DNA from: Bacilli bacterium
GTDB taxonomy: Bacteria; Bacillota_I; Bacilli_A; RF39; UBA660
Reading direction: 5' to 3'
DNA: 41,186 nt
Assembly: GCA_017617435.1 (NCBI GenBank)
Contig: JAFZWF010000014.1
Location: forward strand, 64,573 to 105,758
The notes under the pieces are model-generated. The model ran no database searches. It had not been told where the DNA came from and was given only the letters and a program-made list of their open reading frames with translations. Within the stretch, counting starts at the first letter, position 1; every line of letters starts with the position of its first letter. Of this stretch, positions 16,319 to 23,531 are shown one piece after another. The translations under genes and the position numbers were made by a program.

Positions 16319-17416
16319 TTAATTATAGCATCTCTTATTTAAATAGAATTTATTTTTAGATAAATATTTTATATATCCACCATAATTTGATATAGCGTTA
16401 CACTTTTTTATTTTCCTTTTATTATAAGAACTCATAGTTATGTACACTTTATTATTATTTATTAAAAACCTATAACCCAAAAAATTAATACCATTTTTTA
16501 TTGGTATTATTTGAGTTTTTTTATTAATTACTAACTCTTCACCTTTAACAAATTTATTAATTTCACCATAACAATATTTTAAATAATTTTTGTCATAGTG
16601 AAACAATACAAAATCATCCATATACCTAATATAATACTTTATTTTTAATTTTTCTTTAATAAAATGATCTAGATCATTTAAATAGAATATTGCGAATATT
16701 TGTGATGATACATTACCAATTGGTAAGCCCTTGTTGTAACTGTAATTTGGAATTGAAGATATACTTTTAATTAACATTTCTTTTTCTTTTAAAGTAATAT
16801 TTTTATATTTTATATCTTTAATAAATCTATCTTTGATTTTTTGTATATTATTATTAATATATTCATGATTAGTACTATTAATTATTTCTTCTAAAATATT
16901 AAGCACATCTTTATCTTTAATATATTTATTTAGTTTATTTAAGAGAATTCTATGATCTATTGAATAAAAAAACTTTTTAATATCACATTTTAGAATATAA
17001 AAATTATTATATTTTTGTTTCATTATATTCAAATACTTTTTCATATAATAAATGCCCATTTTAGTTCCTTTATCTTTTCTTGTTGCAACGTTAGCACATA
17101 TTAACTTAGGTTCAATAAGTGGAAGAAGAATATATTCGCTAAATAAGTGATTAATAATTTTGTCATGTAAATTTTCACTCATGATGATTCTAGGTTTGGG
17201 TTTTGTTATTAAAAATACATTATAATAATTATGTTTATATTCTCTATTTTTTAATGTTTCAATTATATATGATATGTTACAACTTAAGAACATATCATAT
17301 TTAATTAATTTATGTTTATATTTTGTTTTCTTTTTTATTTTATTGTAAACATATATGATTTTAGAAGGATCCAAAATAGATTCATAGGATAAATTAATCT
17401 GTTTCTTTTTCATCAT
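16319..17416 (-). CDS. DGR reverse transcriptase
   Basis: 365 residues. Copies the template-repeat RNA into cDNA with errors at adenines. RT motifs: KCDIKKFFYSID (143-154; catalytic Asp145), GLPIGNVSSQ (230-239), YMDDF (265-269; Asp267-Asp268) and NFLGYRF (311-317). The motif IGNVSSQ in place of the QGxxxSP of group II intron RTs is the hallmark of DGR enzymes. There is no maturase or endonuclease domain. Its start overlaps the end of the Avd-like gene by 23 bp, suggesting coupled translation. Codon use is AT-rich like the neighbours. Confidence 0.96.
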   Translation of the reverse strand: MMKKKQINLSYESILDPSKIIYVYNKIKKKTKYKHKLIKYDMFLSCNISYIIETLKNREYKHNYYNVFLITKPKPRIIMSENLHDKIINHLFSEYILLPLIEPKLICANVATRKDKGTKMGIYYMKKYLNIMKQKYNNFYILKCDIKKFFYSIDHRILLNKLNKYIKDKDVLNILEEIINSTNHEYINNNIQKIKDRFIKDIKYKNITLKEKEMLIKSISSIPNYSYNKGLPIGNVSSQIFAIFYLNDLDHFIKEKLKIKYYIRYMDDFVLFHYDKNYLKYCYGEINKFVKGEELVINKKTQIIPIKNGINFLGYRFLINNNKVYITMSSYNKRKIKKCNAISNYGGYIKYLSKNKFYLNKRCYN

Positions 17417-17750
17417 CTTTCTTTATAAGACTATAAGTCATTTTTTTGATTTCATTAAATCTATTTCCTAAAACAACAAATTGTCTTTTTGATATTACTT
17501 TTTTCTTAAAACTTAATTGTGCATAGAAATCTATCATTGATATGTTAACAAGAAAATCTTTTAAATATTTTTGTTTTATTCTCTCTACTATATTTATATT
17601 ATAAGAAAATAAATTTTCCATCATCGTATAATATGTTTTTTCAATATTTTGTTTTAAAACAAATTCATTTTTTGGATAATTAGGAAGTAATTTATTAAAG
17701 TATTCCATTGTTAAAGCAACTTTATTAAGAAGTTGAAACTTATAATTCAT
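17394..17750 (-). CDS. avd: Avd-like accessory variability determinant
   Basis: 118 residues from the ATG at 17750 (a TTG lies one codon upstream). Basic, all-helical protein in the pattern of the Avd/four-helix-bundle family (related to 23S rRNA intervening-sequence proteins). The conserved third and fourth helices read LVNISMIDFYAQLSFKKK and ISKRQFVVLGNRFNEIKKM. In the Bordetella phage DGR, Avd forms a pentamer that binds the RT and the template RNA and is essential for mutagenic homing. It overlaps the upstream MutS-like ORF by 11 bp and the RT by 23 bp. Confidence 0.88.
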   Translation of the reverse strand: MNYKFQLLNKVALTMEYFNKLLPNYPKNEFVLKQNIEKTYYTMMENLFSYNINIVERIKQKYLKDFLVNISMIDFYAQLSFKKKVISKRQFVVLGNRFNEIKKMTYSLIKKDDEKETD

Positions 17751-18141
17751 CAATAAACTTTCTTATTTTATCATAATTTGAATTATCATAATTAATTAAA
17801 TACTCTATACGATCAAGTAAAGTTTTATTAAGTAAATTATGATAATTTTCTTTATCTATTTTCCTTAATAATTCTTGATATCTATTTGCTTTAAACTCTT
17901 TCTTATTTGCTATTTCTTGTCCTTCAATAAAAATGTAATTGATTTTTTCATTATCTAATTTATTAAGCACTTTATTAAGTGACGATAAAGGAAAACCTAC
18001 TCTATCATTTATTATTTTATAATCAAACAATTTTTTTAGAACTTCTGCATCTTTAAAAAAAGATACATAAAAATTTCCTGATTTGAAAAATAAAACATAA
18101 TTTATATAATCATTTTTTAGTTTTTGATACTCATTTTTCAT
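17740..18141 (-). CDS. MutS-domain-I-like DGR accessory protein (MSL type)
   Basis: 133 residues. Residues 5-60 follow the mismatch-recognition domain I of MutS: YQKLKNDYINYVLFFKSGNFYVSFFKDA is the counterpart of the MutS opening, in which Y-x-x-L-K leads into L-F-x-x-G-D-F-Y-E-x-F-x-x-D-A. NDRVGFP and YIFIEGQ match later parts. MutS has Phe-Tyr-Glu at the wedge; here it is Phe24-Tyr25-Val26, so the key Phe is kept and the Glu lost. No ATPase or clamp domains. First gene behind the terminator that follows the template region, overlapping avd. MutS-like ORFs have been noted beside some other DGR RTs; their role is unknown. Confidence 0.78.
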   Translation of the reverse strand: MKNEYQKLKNDYINYVLFFKSGNFYVSFFKDAEVLKKLFDYKIINDRVGFPLSSLNKVLNKLDNEKINYIFIEGQEIANKKEFKANRYQELLRKIDKENYHNLLNKTLLDRIEYLINYDNSNYDKIRKFIDEL

Positions 18142-18157
18142 TACTTGCTACCTTTCA

Positions 18158-18192
18158 AAAAAAATTTCAGGAGACATGAATATGTCTCCTGA
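18158..18192 (-). terminator. Terminator/attenuator between template region and MSL-avd-RT
   Basis: A perfect 11-bp stem, TCAGGAGACAT with ATGTCTCCTGA (18167-18192), 4-nt loop, then AAATTTTTTTT on the minus strand. It ends 17 bp before the MutS-like start codon. The protein genes should be expressed only by read-through or from a promoter hidden within it. Confidence 0.75.
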
Positions 18193-18333
18193 TAATAGAT
18201 GCAATAGAAACTAAAAAATATATTATATTTATATCGTCTAACTTCGTCATCTATTTTATATTTAGGAACTTAATAAAGTAATCCATGGTCAACCTTGTTT
18301 CCAATCCAAATTAAATTTTATAATTTATAGATT

Positions 18334-18365
18334 ATAACATAACATGCAGATGCATGTTATGTTAT
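18334..18365 (-). other. Long hairpin downstream of the template repeat
   Basis: A perfect 14-bp stem, ATAACATAACATGC with GCATGTTATGTTAT, 4-nt loop. No T-run follows, so not a plain terminator. It lies 76 bp beyond the template repeat and inside the predicted template RNA; in the known DGR the RNA beyond TR is structured and binds Avd-RT, so this may be part of that platform. Confidence 0.55.
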
Positions 18366-18440
18366 TACCCCTTCTCTTTACCAACCTTAATCAATAAAAC
18401 TCAGAAAGTAATATATAAATTACCACTATAGGTAGGAAAT

Positions 18441-18549
18441 TGGGCGCACGCCGTAGCTCGTCGTTGGATTGTTGTTCGTCAGATAGCCGGTTGAATTCAC
18501 GTTCCAAACGTTCGCGTTCGCATTATTAGCATTGAAGATGTACGGCGAC
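18441..18549 (-). repeat. DGR template repeat (TR)
   Basis: 109 bp aligned without gaps to the variable repeat at 18748-18856 (offset 307). They differ at 12 positions: 18461, 18472, 18476, 18492, 18497, 18503, 18511, 18517, 18526, 18533, 18539, 18541. Each is T here on the plus strand, i.e. A in the coding sense; none of the 77 non-A positions differ. Changes are 7 A-to-T, 4 A-to-G and 1 A-to-C. Read in the VR frame, TR has ten Asn codons (AAC/AAT). The 3' end (CGAGCTACGGCGTGCGCCCA) is GC-rich and identical to VR, as expected for the IMH-like end. Transcribed with its flanks as the template RNA. Confidence 0.97.
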
Positions 18550-18622
18550 CCATCACCAAAATGACCTAAATAGGTTAACCAAGATATATATTAAATTATA
18601 TATCCCAAATTTAAGAAAAATT

Positions 18623-18654
18623 TTGTGTGATAATGAGGAGTCATTATCACACAA
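18623..18654 (-). terminator. Terminator of the DGR target gene
   Basis: A perfect 14-bp stem, TTGTGTGATAATGA with TCATTATCACACAA, 4-nt loop, followed on the minus strand by AAAATTTTTCTT. It lies 13 bp after the stop codon and before TR. It could also be the structured element that DGRs often need downstream of VR. Confidence 0.75.
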
Positions 18655-18666
18655 TTGCACACTATT

Positions 18667-20682
18667 TTATTGTAGTTTAACTTTATATGGTGTAGCTTCC
18701 TGACCATTTCCAGAGTCATAGAGAACTGAAGATGACAGATTGATTACTGGGCGCACGCCGTAGCTCGACGTTGGATTGCTGTACGTCAGATAGCCGGTAG
18801 AATACACGTACCAAACGCTCGCGATCGCATTACTAGCATAGAAGAGGCACGGCGACATTGTCCAGTAAGTAGCTCCTGTATATAAATAGTATCCACTATT
18901 TGTATTTGAACTACCATAAACACCACCTGCATATGAAGCTTCATCTGCAGTTATTAAACCAACTGGATACCTAAGTTGTCCATTTCCACTACTTCTTTGA
19001 GACACTATACTATTAGTAGAAGAACCTAAAGTAAATCCATCATTTGATTTATTAGCACATTTATAAGATGGTGCTTTAGTTGATGCTGTAAGTCTTGTAT
19101 ATGGTGAATAATAGAAATGATCAGAGCCTGTTAAAGGGAAAGTCTGATTTGTTTTTGTAGTACTTCTATCTCCACAGAAGATTTCATCAGCTAAATATTC
19201 TTCATAATATTTTGATGTTGCTTCAGTTCCATCTTTTTTATTATAGATATTTGTTTCATACCATGACTCTAACTCTGTTTTTATTTTACTATCTTTAACA
19301 TTTGAATTTGATGCACCTTCACTTGATGAGAATAATCCATGATATTTTACTTTTGCTTGTGTTGCTTGATTTTTAACTGTTCCAACTATTTCAGATACAA
19401 CTGGGCATGAAATATATACACTAGTTGTATTATTACTATTATTTTTAGTTACAGCAGTTCCATAACCCCAGCATGTGTAAACATAATCACTTGTGTATAC
19501 ATATGCACTTGATGTTGCACCAGCATCACTTGTTGAATAATTACTAGTATTAGTTGCTTGTGTGTTCCAATTTGTTAAAATACAATCATCACCTAAATTA
19601 TTACACTTTAATGTACATGTTCCTGATTCGTCATTATCACTTCCTGTAAAACAATCTGCATTCATATCAAAGTTTTTAAATAAATAATATTGTTTAGTAT
19701 TATCTATATTTGTAAATGTTGGAAATGTTCCAAGATTTTTTGTTGTACTTAATTCATATTCTGGGTGTGTATATAATACTTTTGCTGGATTATACATGTA
19801 ACCTACATAAGTATTTCCATATCTACCATTTGAGTATGTAGTTGTAACTTGTGTATTAGTTAAACCAGTAATATCAGTTGTTGTAGTTGTATAACTTGTG
19901 GTATCACTAAAAGGACTAGTTTTTATCTGAGCATTTGTTCCTGTATGGTTAGATGATTTAGTACCTGAATAAATTAAACGAACAGAACCATCTCCATTAA
20001 TTCTAACTATTCTCCAATAAAAACCAGCAAATTCGACCCAGTTATTATCTACAGCTCCACGATAATAATATGTTGCTCCATCATCATCTTCTGCTTTATA
20101 TAAACCAGCGTTAGTAGATGTACTTGCAACTGTATTAAAACTTACATTTTGTGATCTATTATTTATAATTTCTAAATTAGCATCAAGTGTTGATCCACCT
20201 TCAGCCATTAAAAGCTTATATGCAAGTGTATTAGTATCAGCTCCATCAGCAATTATAGGATTATAATCTCCACAGCTTGAAGCAAAACCTTGAGGCATGT
20301 TATCTTTAACATCACTTGATGTTAAATTATCTGAACCAGTTAGATAAAACTTACCATCTGTTAAATTGATAACATATGATATGTTATCATTATTTATATT
20401 TATTTTAATAACACCATTATAATCACTACTATCTTTTTTAACATAGTTTTCATTTAAATCAGATATATTTATACATTTAGATCCGATATCATCAACATCA
20501 AAAACAAGTGATTCTTTAGCAGCATTTAAATAAACGAGTGCTTCATCTACTAAAGCATTCTTTTTAGCTTTATTCATTCTTGGTATTACTGCTGTAACAG
20601 CTATTAAAATAACAACAGCTAATATTACAATAACTGCAAGAAGTTCCACCAATGTGAAACCATATTTATTTTTTTTATTCAT
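18667..20682 (-). CDS. DGR target: prepilin-like surface protein with diversified C-terminus
   Basis: 671 residues. It starts with a type IV prepilin/pseudopilin signal: KKNKYGFTLVELLAVIVIL, with Gly8 before the cut and Glu at +5 of the mature form, then a hydrophobic helix to about residue 35. The ectodomain has many Thr/Ser/Cys. Residues 210-230 (FAGFYWRIVRINGDGSVRLI) and the C-terminal block from YWTMSP (605-610) to YGVRPVINLSSS (about 641-652) follow the FGE/C-type-lectin-like layout of many DGR targets. The variable repeat encodes residues about 609-645. Probably displayed on the cell surface through a type IV pilus or pseudopilus, with the variable face as ligand-binding site. Confidence 0.93.
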   Translation of the reverse strand: MNKKNKYGFTLVELLAVIVILAVVILIAVTAVIPRMNKAKKNALVDEALVYLNAAKESLVFDVDDIGSKCINISDLNENYVKKDSSDYNGVIKININNDNISYVINLTDGKFYLTGSDNLTSSDVKDNMPQGFASSCGDYNPIIADGADTNTLAYKLLMAEGGSTLDANLEIINNRSQNVSFNTVASTSTNAGLYKAEDDDGATYYYRGAVDNNWVEFAGFYWRIVRINGDGSVRLIYSGTKSSNHTGTNAQIKTSPFSDTTSYTTTTTDITGLTNTQVTTTYSNGRYGNTYVGYMYNPAKVLYTHPEYELSTTKNLGTFPTFTNIDNTKQYYLFKNFDMNADCFTGSDNDESGTCTLKCNNLGDDCILTNWNTQATNTSNYSTSDAGATSSAYVYTSDYVYTCWGYGTAVTKNNSNNTTSVYISCPVVSEIVGTVKNQATQAKVKYHGLFSSSEGASNSNVKDSKIKTELESWYETNIYNKKDGTEATSKYYEEYLADEIFCGDRSTTKTNQTFPLTGSDHFYYSPYTRLTASTKAPSYKCANKSNDGFTLGSSTNSIVSQRSSGNGQLRYPVGLITADEASYAGGVYGSSNTNSGYYLYTGATYWTMSPCLFYASNAIASVWYVYSTGYLTYSNPTSSYGVRPVINLSSSVLYDSGNGQEATPYKVKLQ
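18748..18856 (-). repeat. DGR variable repeat (VR)
   Basis: Copy of TR inside the prepilin-like gene. Of the 12 A-site differences 11 change an amino acid: eight of ten template Asn become Tyr (4), Ser (3) or Ile (1); Tyr becomes Cys, Ile becomes Leu and Thr becomes Ser. One change is silent. The invariant scaffold (SP, VW, STGYLT, NP, SYGVRP) is untouched. The GC-rich 3' 20 bp (18767-18748) are identical to TR. Confidence 0.97.
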
Positions 20683-20727
20683 AATTATTTCAACCCTTCA
20701 ACTATATACTCTTCTATTATATTAATA

Positions 20728-20756
20728 AGTATACCCCCCCTGCATATTTTTGTCAA
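20728..20756 (-). promoter_or_regulatory. Promoter of the DGR target gene with a G7 spacer tract
   Basis: On the minus strand TTGACA (20756-20751), a 17-bp spacer and TATACT (20733-20728), 46 bp before the start codon. The seven spacer bases next to the -10 are all G. Loss or gain of one G would make the spacer 16 or 18 bp. Confidence 0.8.
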
Positions 20757-20758
20757 TT

Positions 20759-20779
20759 GAAAACCCTGGACTGGTTTTC
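20759..20779. promoter_or_regulatory. Inverted repeat beside the target promoter
   Basis: GAAAACC and GGTTTTC separated by 7 bp, ending 3 bp from the -35 box. No T-run, so an operator is more likely than a terminator. A candidate binding site for a regulator such as the KilA-N protein encoded next to it. Confidence 0.45.
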
Positions 20780-20809
20780 CCGGTTTACAAATGTTTTTTT
20801 TATAATTAA

Positions 20810-21655
20810 TTAGGTATTTTTTTTAGTATTTTCTATTTTATTATTTTGGACTAATTCAAATTGCTTTCTGGCTATGTCATTAAGTTTTATTAAACGCTCT
20901 CTTTGACTTAAATTATTTTTTATTAATTCAGCATTTATATTTTCCAAATTATTTAGTATTAATAAATGAACTAAATCCGTATAATCTCTAATATTACCAT
21001 TTTTAGCAAGTAAAGGATTTTTTTCTCTCCACTCTTTAGCAGTCATTCCAAATAATGCAACATTTAATATATCTGCTTCTTCTTGATAAACAAATCTTTT
21101 TTGTGTCTCGCTTAGAGTTGGTATCAAATCATTTTTTACAGCATCTGTATGAACTAGATAATTAATTTTTGTTAGCATTCTAGATGCATGCCAATCAAGT
21201 TTACTTTGATAGTTTTCATTTCTTTTAAGTCTTTGAAATTCAGTTATAAGATAAAGCTTAAACTCTGGAGAGAGCCAGCTGGCAAATTCAAATGCTATGT
21301 CACTTACTGCATAAGTTCCACTATCGTACCTACCTGATTTGGATACCATCCCTATAGCATTAGTAGAATTAATCCATTTTTGTGGAGAAATCCTAAAACT
21401 ATTGCTACCAGCACTATTTTTAAAGGTGTCGAATTCGACACCTTTAAAATTCTCATTATGAATATTCTCCCATAATCCAAGATAAGAAATTACATCTTTA
21501 TTTCTCATCCAGTTTTGAATTGGTATTTTTGGTTCGTCAGAATCAGCATACCTAGCTATGTCAGTTAATGATATATATTCCATACCATTATGCATAATTA
21601 CTCTTACTTTATGATTATTTACAATTAGTTCTTCTTGTATATTATTTTTATCCAA
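20810..21655 (-). CDS. KilA-N domain protein
   Basis: 281 residues from a TTG start (21655-21653), GGAG 11 nt upstream. The KilA-N DNA-binding domain covers about residues 10-140: YISLTDIARYADSDEPKIPIQNWMRNKD, FRISPQKWINSTNAIGMVSKSGRY and DIAFEFASWLSPEFKLYLITEFQRLK. The C-terminal half is helical. These proteins occur in phages, prophages and gut-bacterial genomes and probably act as regulators or anti-repressors. It stands upstream of the DGR target, same strand, 127 bp away. No phage structural genes are present. Confidence 0.88.
   Translation of the reverse strand: MDKNNIQEELIVNNHKVRVIMHNGMEYISLTDIARYADSDEPKIPIQNWMRNKDVISYLGLWENIHNENFKGVEFDTFKNSAGSNSFRISPQKWINSTNAIGMVSKSGRYDSGTYAVSDIAFEFASWLSPEFKLYLITEFQRLKRNENYQSKLDWHASRMLTKINYLVHTDAVKNDLIPTLSETQKRFVYQEEADILNVALFGMTAKEWREKNPLLAKNGNIRDYTDLVHLLILNNLENINAELIKNNLSQRERLIKLNDIARKQFELVQNNKIENTKKNT
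21418..21449. repeat. Perfect 32-bp palindrome inside the KilA-N gene
   Basis: Sixteen bases on each side of the centre (between 21433 and 21434) are exact reverse complements; the core is GGTGTCGAATTCGACACC. It encodes FKGVEFDTFK, which matches a conserved family stretch, so protein constraint explains part of it but not the full symmetry. Confidence 0.8.
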
Positions 21656-21658
21656 AAT

Positions 21659-21689
21659 AATATCACTCCTTTCTTATTGGAGTGATATT
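21659..21689. promoter_or_regulatory. Inverted repeat covering the KilA-N ribosome binding site
   Basis: AATATCACTCC and GGAGTGATATT, 11-bp arms with a 9-bp loop. The GGAG of one arm is the likely ribosome binding site of the KilA-N gene. Either a protein operator or an RNA hairpin hiding the site. Confidence 0.6.
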
Positions 21690-21740
21690 ATAAATAAACA
21701 AATATATAAAATTTGTCGAATTATATTTTAAAAATAAAAA

Positions 21741-21762
21741 AAGTTCATATTTCTATGAACTT
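21741..21762 (-). terminator. Terminator after the small gene at 21818
   Basis: An 8-bp stem AAGTTCAT with ATGAACTT, 6-nt loop, T7 on the minus strand. Confidence 0.75.
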
Positions 21763-21817
21763 AATTTAATGAATTATTATTGTTGTATCTTATATATCAT
21801 ATTAAAGAAATCAATCA

Positions 21818-22165
21818 TTAATTACGCTTTATAGAATTGCTTAAATTACTTCGTTCTAAAATAAGATTATCTAATCTATCAATTATTACTTTTGCAGATG
21901 CAAAGAATAAGTCTTCATCATCATCTGCGCGCATAATAAATTTAGGATTATTTATTAAATTTAATACAAATCCTTTGATTACAAAAAGTGTATAGTTATC
22001 CAAGTTTGATAAATTAATATCATTTTGTAAACAATTTTTAATCAAAATAAGATTCTCATCAGTTATTCCTAATGATTTAACATCGTTAAAACTAAAATCG
22101 AAATTAAAACTATAAAAAAATTTCTCGAATAACTCTATATCTGAGCAATTATCTAAATATGACAT
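21818..22165 (-). CDS. Small acidic hypothetical protein
   Basis: 115 residues behind GGAGG. Rich in Asp, Asn, Leu and Phe; a DDDEDLF patch at about residues 81-87 (MRADDDEDLFFASAKVIIDRL). No membrane segment or recognised family. Sits between ffh and the accessory island, 29 bp downstream of ffh, so it may be transcribed with ffh. Confidence 0.7.
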   Translation of the reverse strand: MSYLDNCSDIELFEKFFYSFNFDFSFNDVKSLGITDENLILIKNCLQNDINLSNLDNYTLFVIKGFVLNLINNPKFIMRADDDEDLFFASAKVIIDRLDNLILERSNLSNSIKRN

Positions 22166-22194
22166 ATAATTACCTCCATCATAGGCAAAAATGA

Positions 22195-23496
22195 TTAAAA
22201 TGGCATTTTTCCATTACTCATTTGTTTCATCATTGTTTTCATTTGTTCAAATTGGTTTAAAAGTCTATTAACTTCCTCAACACTTCTTCCAGAACCTTTA
22301 GCAATTCTTTGTTTCCTTGTTGCTTTTAATATTTCTGGATGTTTTCTTTCATAAGGTGTCATTGAAGTAATAATAGCTTCGATATGTGCCATATCTTTAG
22401 GATTAATAGAAACATTATTTAATCCCATACTTCTTGCTTGAGGAAGCATTTTAATAATTTTTTCTAGAGGTCCTAATTTTCTTATTTGTTTCATTGTTGT
22501 TAAAAAATCTTCTAAGTCAAATTTACCTGATTTCATTCTACTTGCAGAATACTTAGCATCTTCTTCACTTATAACATTTTCAACTTTTTCTGCAATTGAT
22601 AAAATGTCACCCATGTCTAAAATACGTTCTGCCATTCTTTCAGGATAAAACTCTGATATTCCATCAAGTTTTTCTGAATCACCAACAAACTTAATTGGTA
22701 CGTTTGTTAAATGTCTTACAGAAAGAGCAACTCCACCTTTAGTATCTCCATCAAGTTTAGTAAGGATTGCTCCAGTTAGTTTTAATGCATCATTAAATCC
22801 ATTTATAACGTTTATTGCATCTTGACCCATCATAGCATCAATAACTAAAATCGTCTCGCTTGGATTTGATACTTCTGATATATCTTTAAGTTCTTGCATT
22901 AAAGCCTCATCTACTTGTAAACGACCAGCAGTATCTATAATTATAAAATCATAATTATTTTCATTAGCATAGTTAAGAGCATTCTTAGTTATTTCAACAG
23001 GATTGTTTTTCCCTTCTGTATAAACTTCAATATTAAGTTGTTTACCAATTGTTTGAAGTTGCTCTATAGCAGCAGGTCTATAAATATCACAAGCGACTAA
23101 CAAAGGTTTTTTAGCATGTTTCTTTCTAACTAAATTAGCAAGTTTTCCAGCAGTTGTTGTTTTACCTGAACCTTGTAGACCACATAAAAGTAAAACAGTT
23201 GGTTTTTTATTTACTTCAAGAGGTGCATAATCTCCACCAAGAAGTGTTACAAGTTCATCTTTAATAACTTTAATAAAAAGTTCATCAGGTTTTAAAGATT
23301 TTTGAACCTCTTCACCTAAAAGTTTGTCTTTAACATTATTAATAAATTCTTTAACAACTTGATAGTTAACATCAGCTTCTAGTAAAGCTACTCTAATTTC
23401 TCTCATAGCATCAGAGATATTTTCTTCGGTAATTCTACCCATACCTCTGATGTTTTTTATAGCTTTAGAGATTCTATCTCCCATATATTCAAACAT
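22195..23496 (-). CDS. ffh: Signal recognition particle protein Ffh (SRP54)
   Basis: 433 residues from the ATG at 23496, 8 nt from AAAGGG (an in-frame GTG at 23505 is too close). NG domain: GLQGSGKTTTAGKLA, DTAGRLQVD, TKLDGDTKGG. The M domain ends with SMTPYERKHPEIL, RKQRIAKGSGRS and a Met-rich tail (MKTMMKQM) that binds 4.5S/SRP RNA and signal sequences. Works with FtsY, encoded nearby at 25368-26366, to bring nascent membrane proteins to the translocon. Confidence 0.97.
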   Translation of the reverse strand: MFEYMGDRISKAIKNIRGMGRITEENISDAMREIRVALLEADVNYQVVKEFINNVKDKLLGEEVQKSLKPDELFIKVIKDELVTLLGGDYAPLEVNKKPTVLLLCGLQGSGKTTTAGKLANLVRKKHAKKPLLVACDIYRPAAIEQLQTIGKQLNIEVYTEGKNNPVEITKNALNYANENNYDFIIIDTAGRLQVDEALMQELKDISEVSNPSETILVIDAMMGQDAINVINGFNDALKLTGAILTKLDGDTKGGVALSVRHLTNVPIKFVGDSEKLDGISEFYPERMAERILDMGDILSIAEKVENVISEEDAKYSASRMKSGKFDLEDFLTTMKQIRKLGPLEKIIKMLPQARSMGLNNVSINPKDMAHIEAIITSMTPYERKHPEILKATRKQRIAKGSGRSVEEVNRLLNQFEQMKTMMKQMSNGKMPF

Positions 23497-23531
23497 TGAT
23501 ATCACCCTTTACAAGTAAATATTATAACAAA

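Noticed and set aside
16319-17416. Group II intron or retron reverse transcriptase
   Set aside because: No maturase or intron ends, no msr-msd-like RNA directly before it; IGNVSSQ plus TR/VR settle it as a DGR.
18441-18856. Simple gene-end duplication or assembly artefact for TR/VR
   Set aside because: Every difference lies at template adenines; random drift or error would hit other bases.
20810-21655. Prophage
   Set aside because: Only the KilA-N protein is phage-like; no integrase, terminase, portal or tail genes occur in the window.
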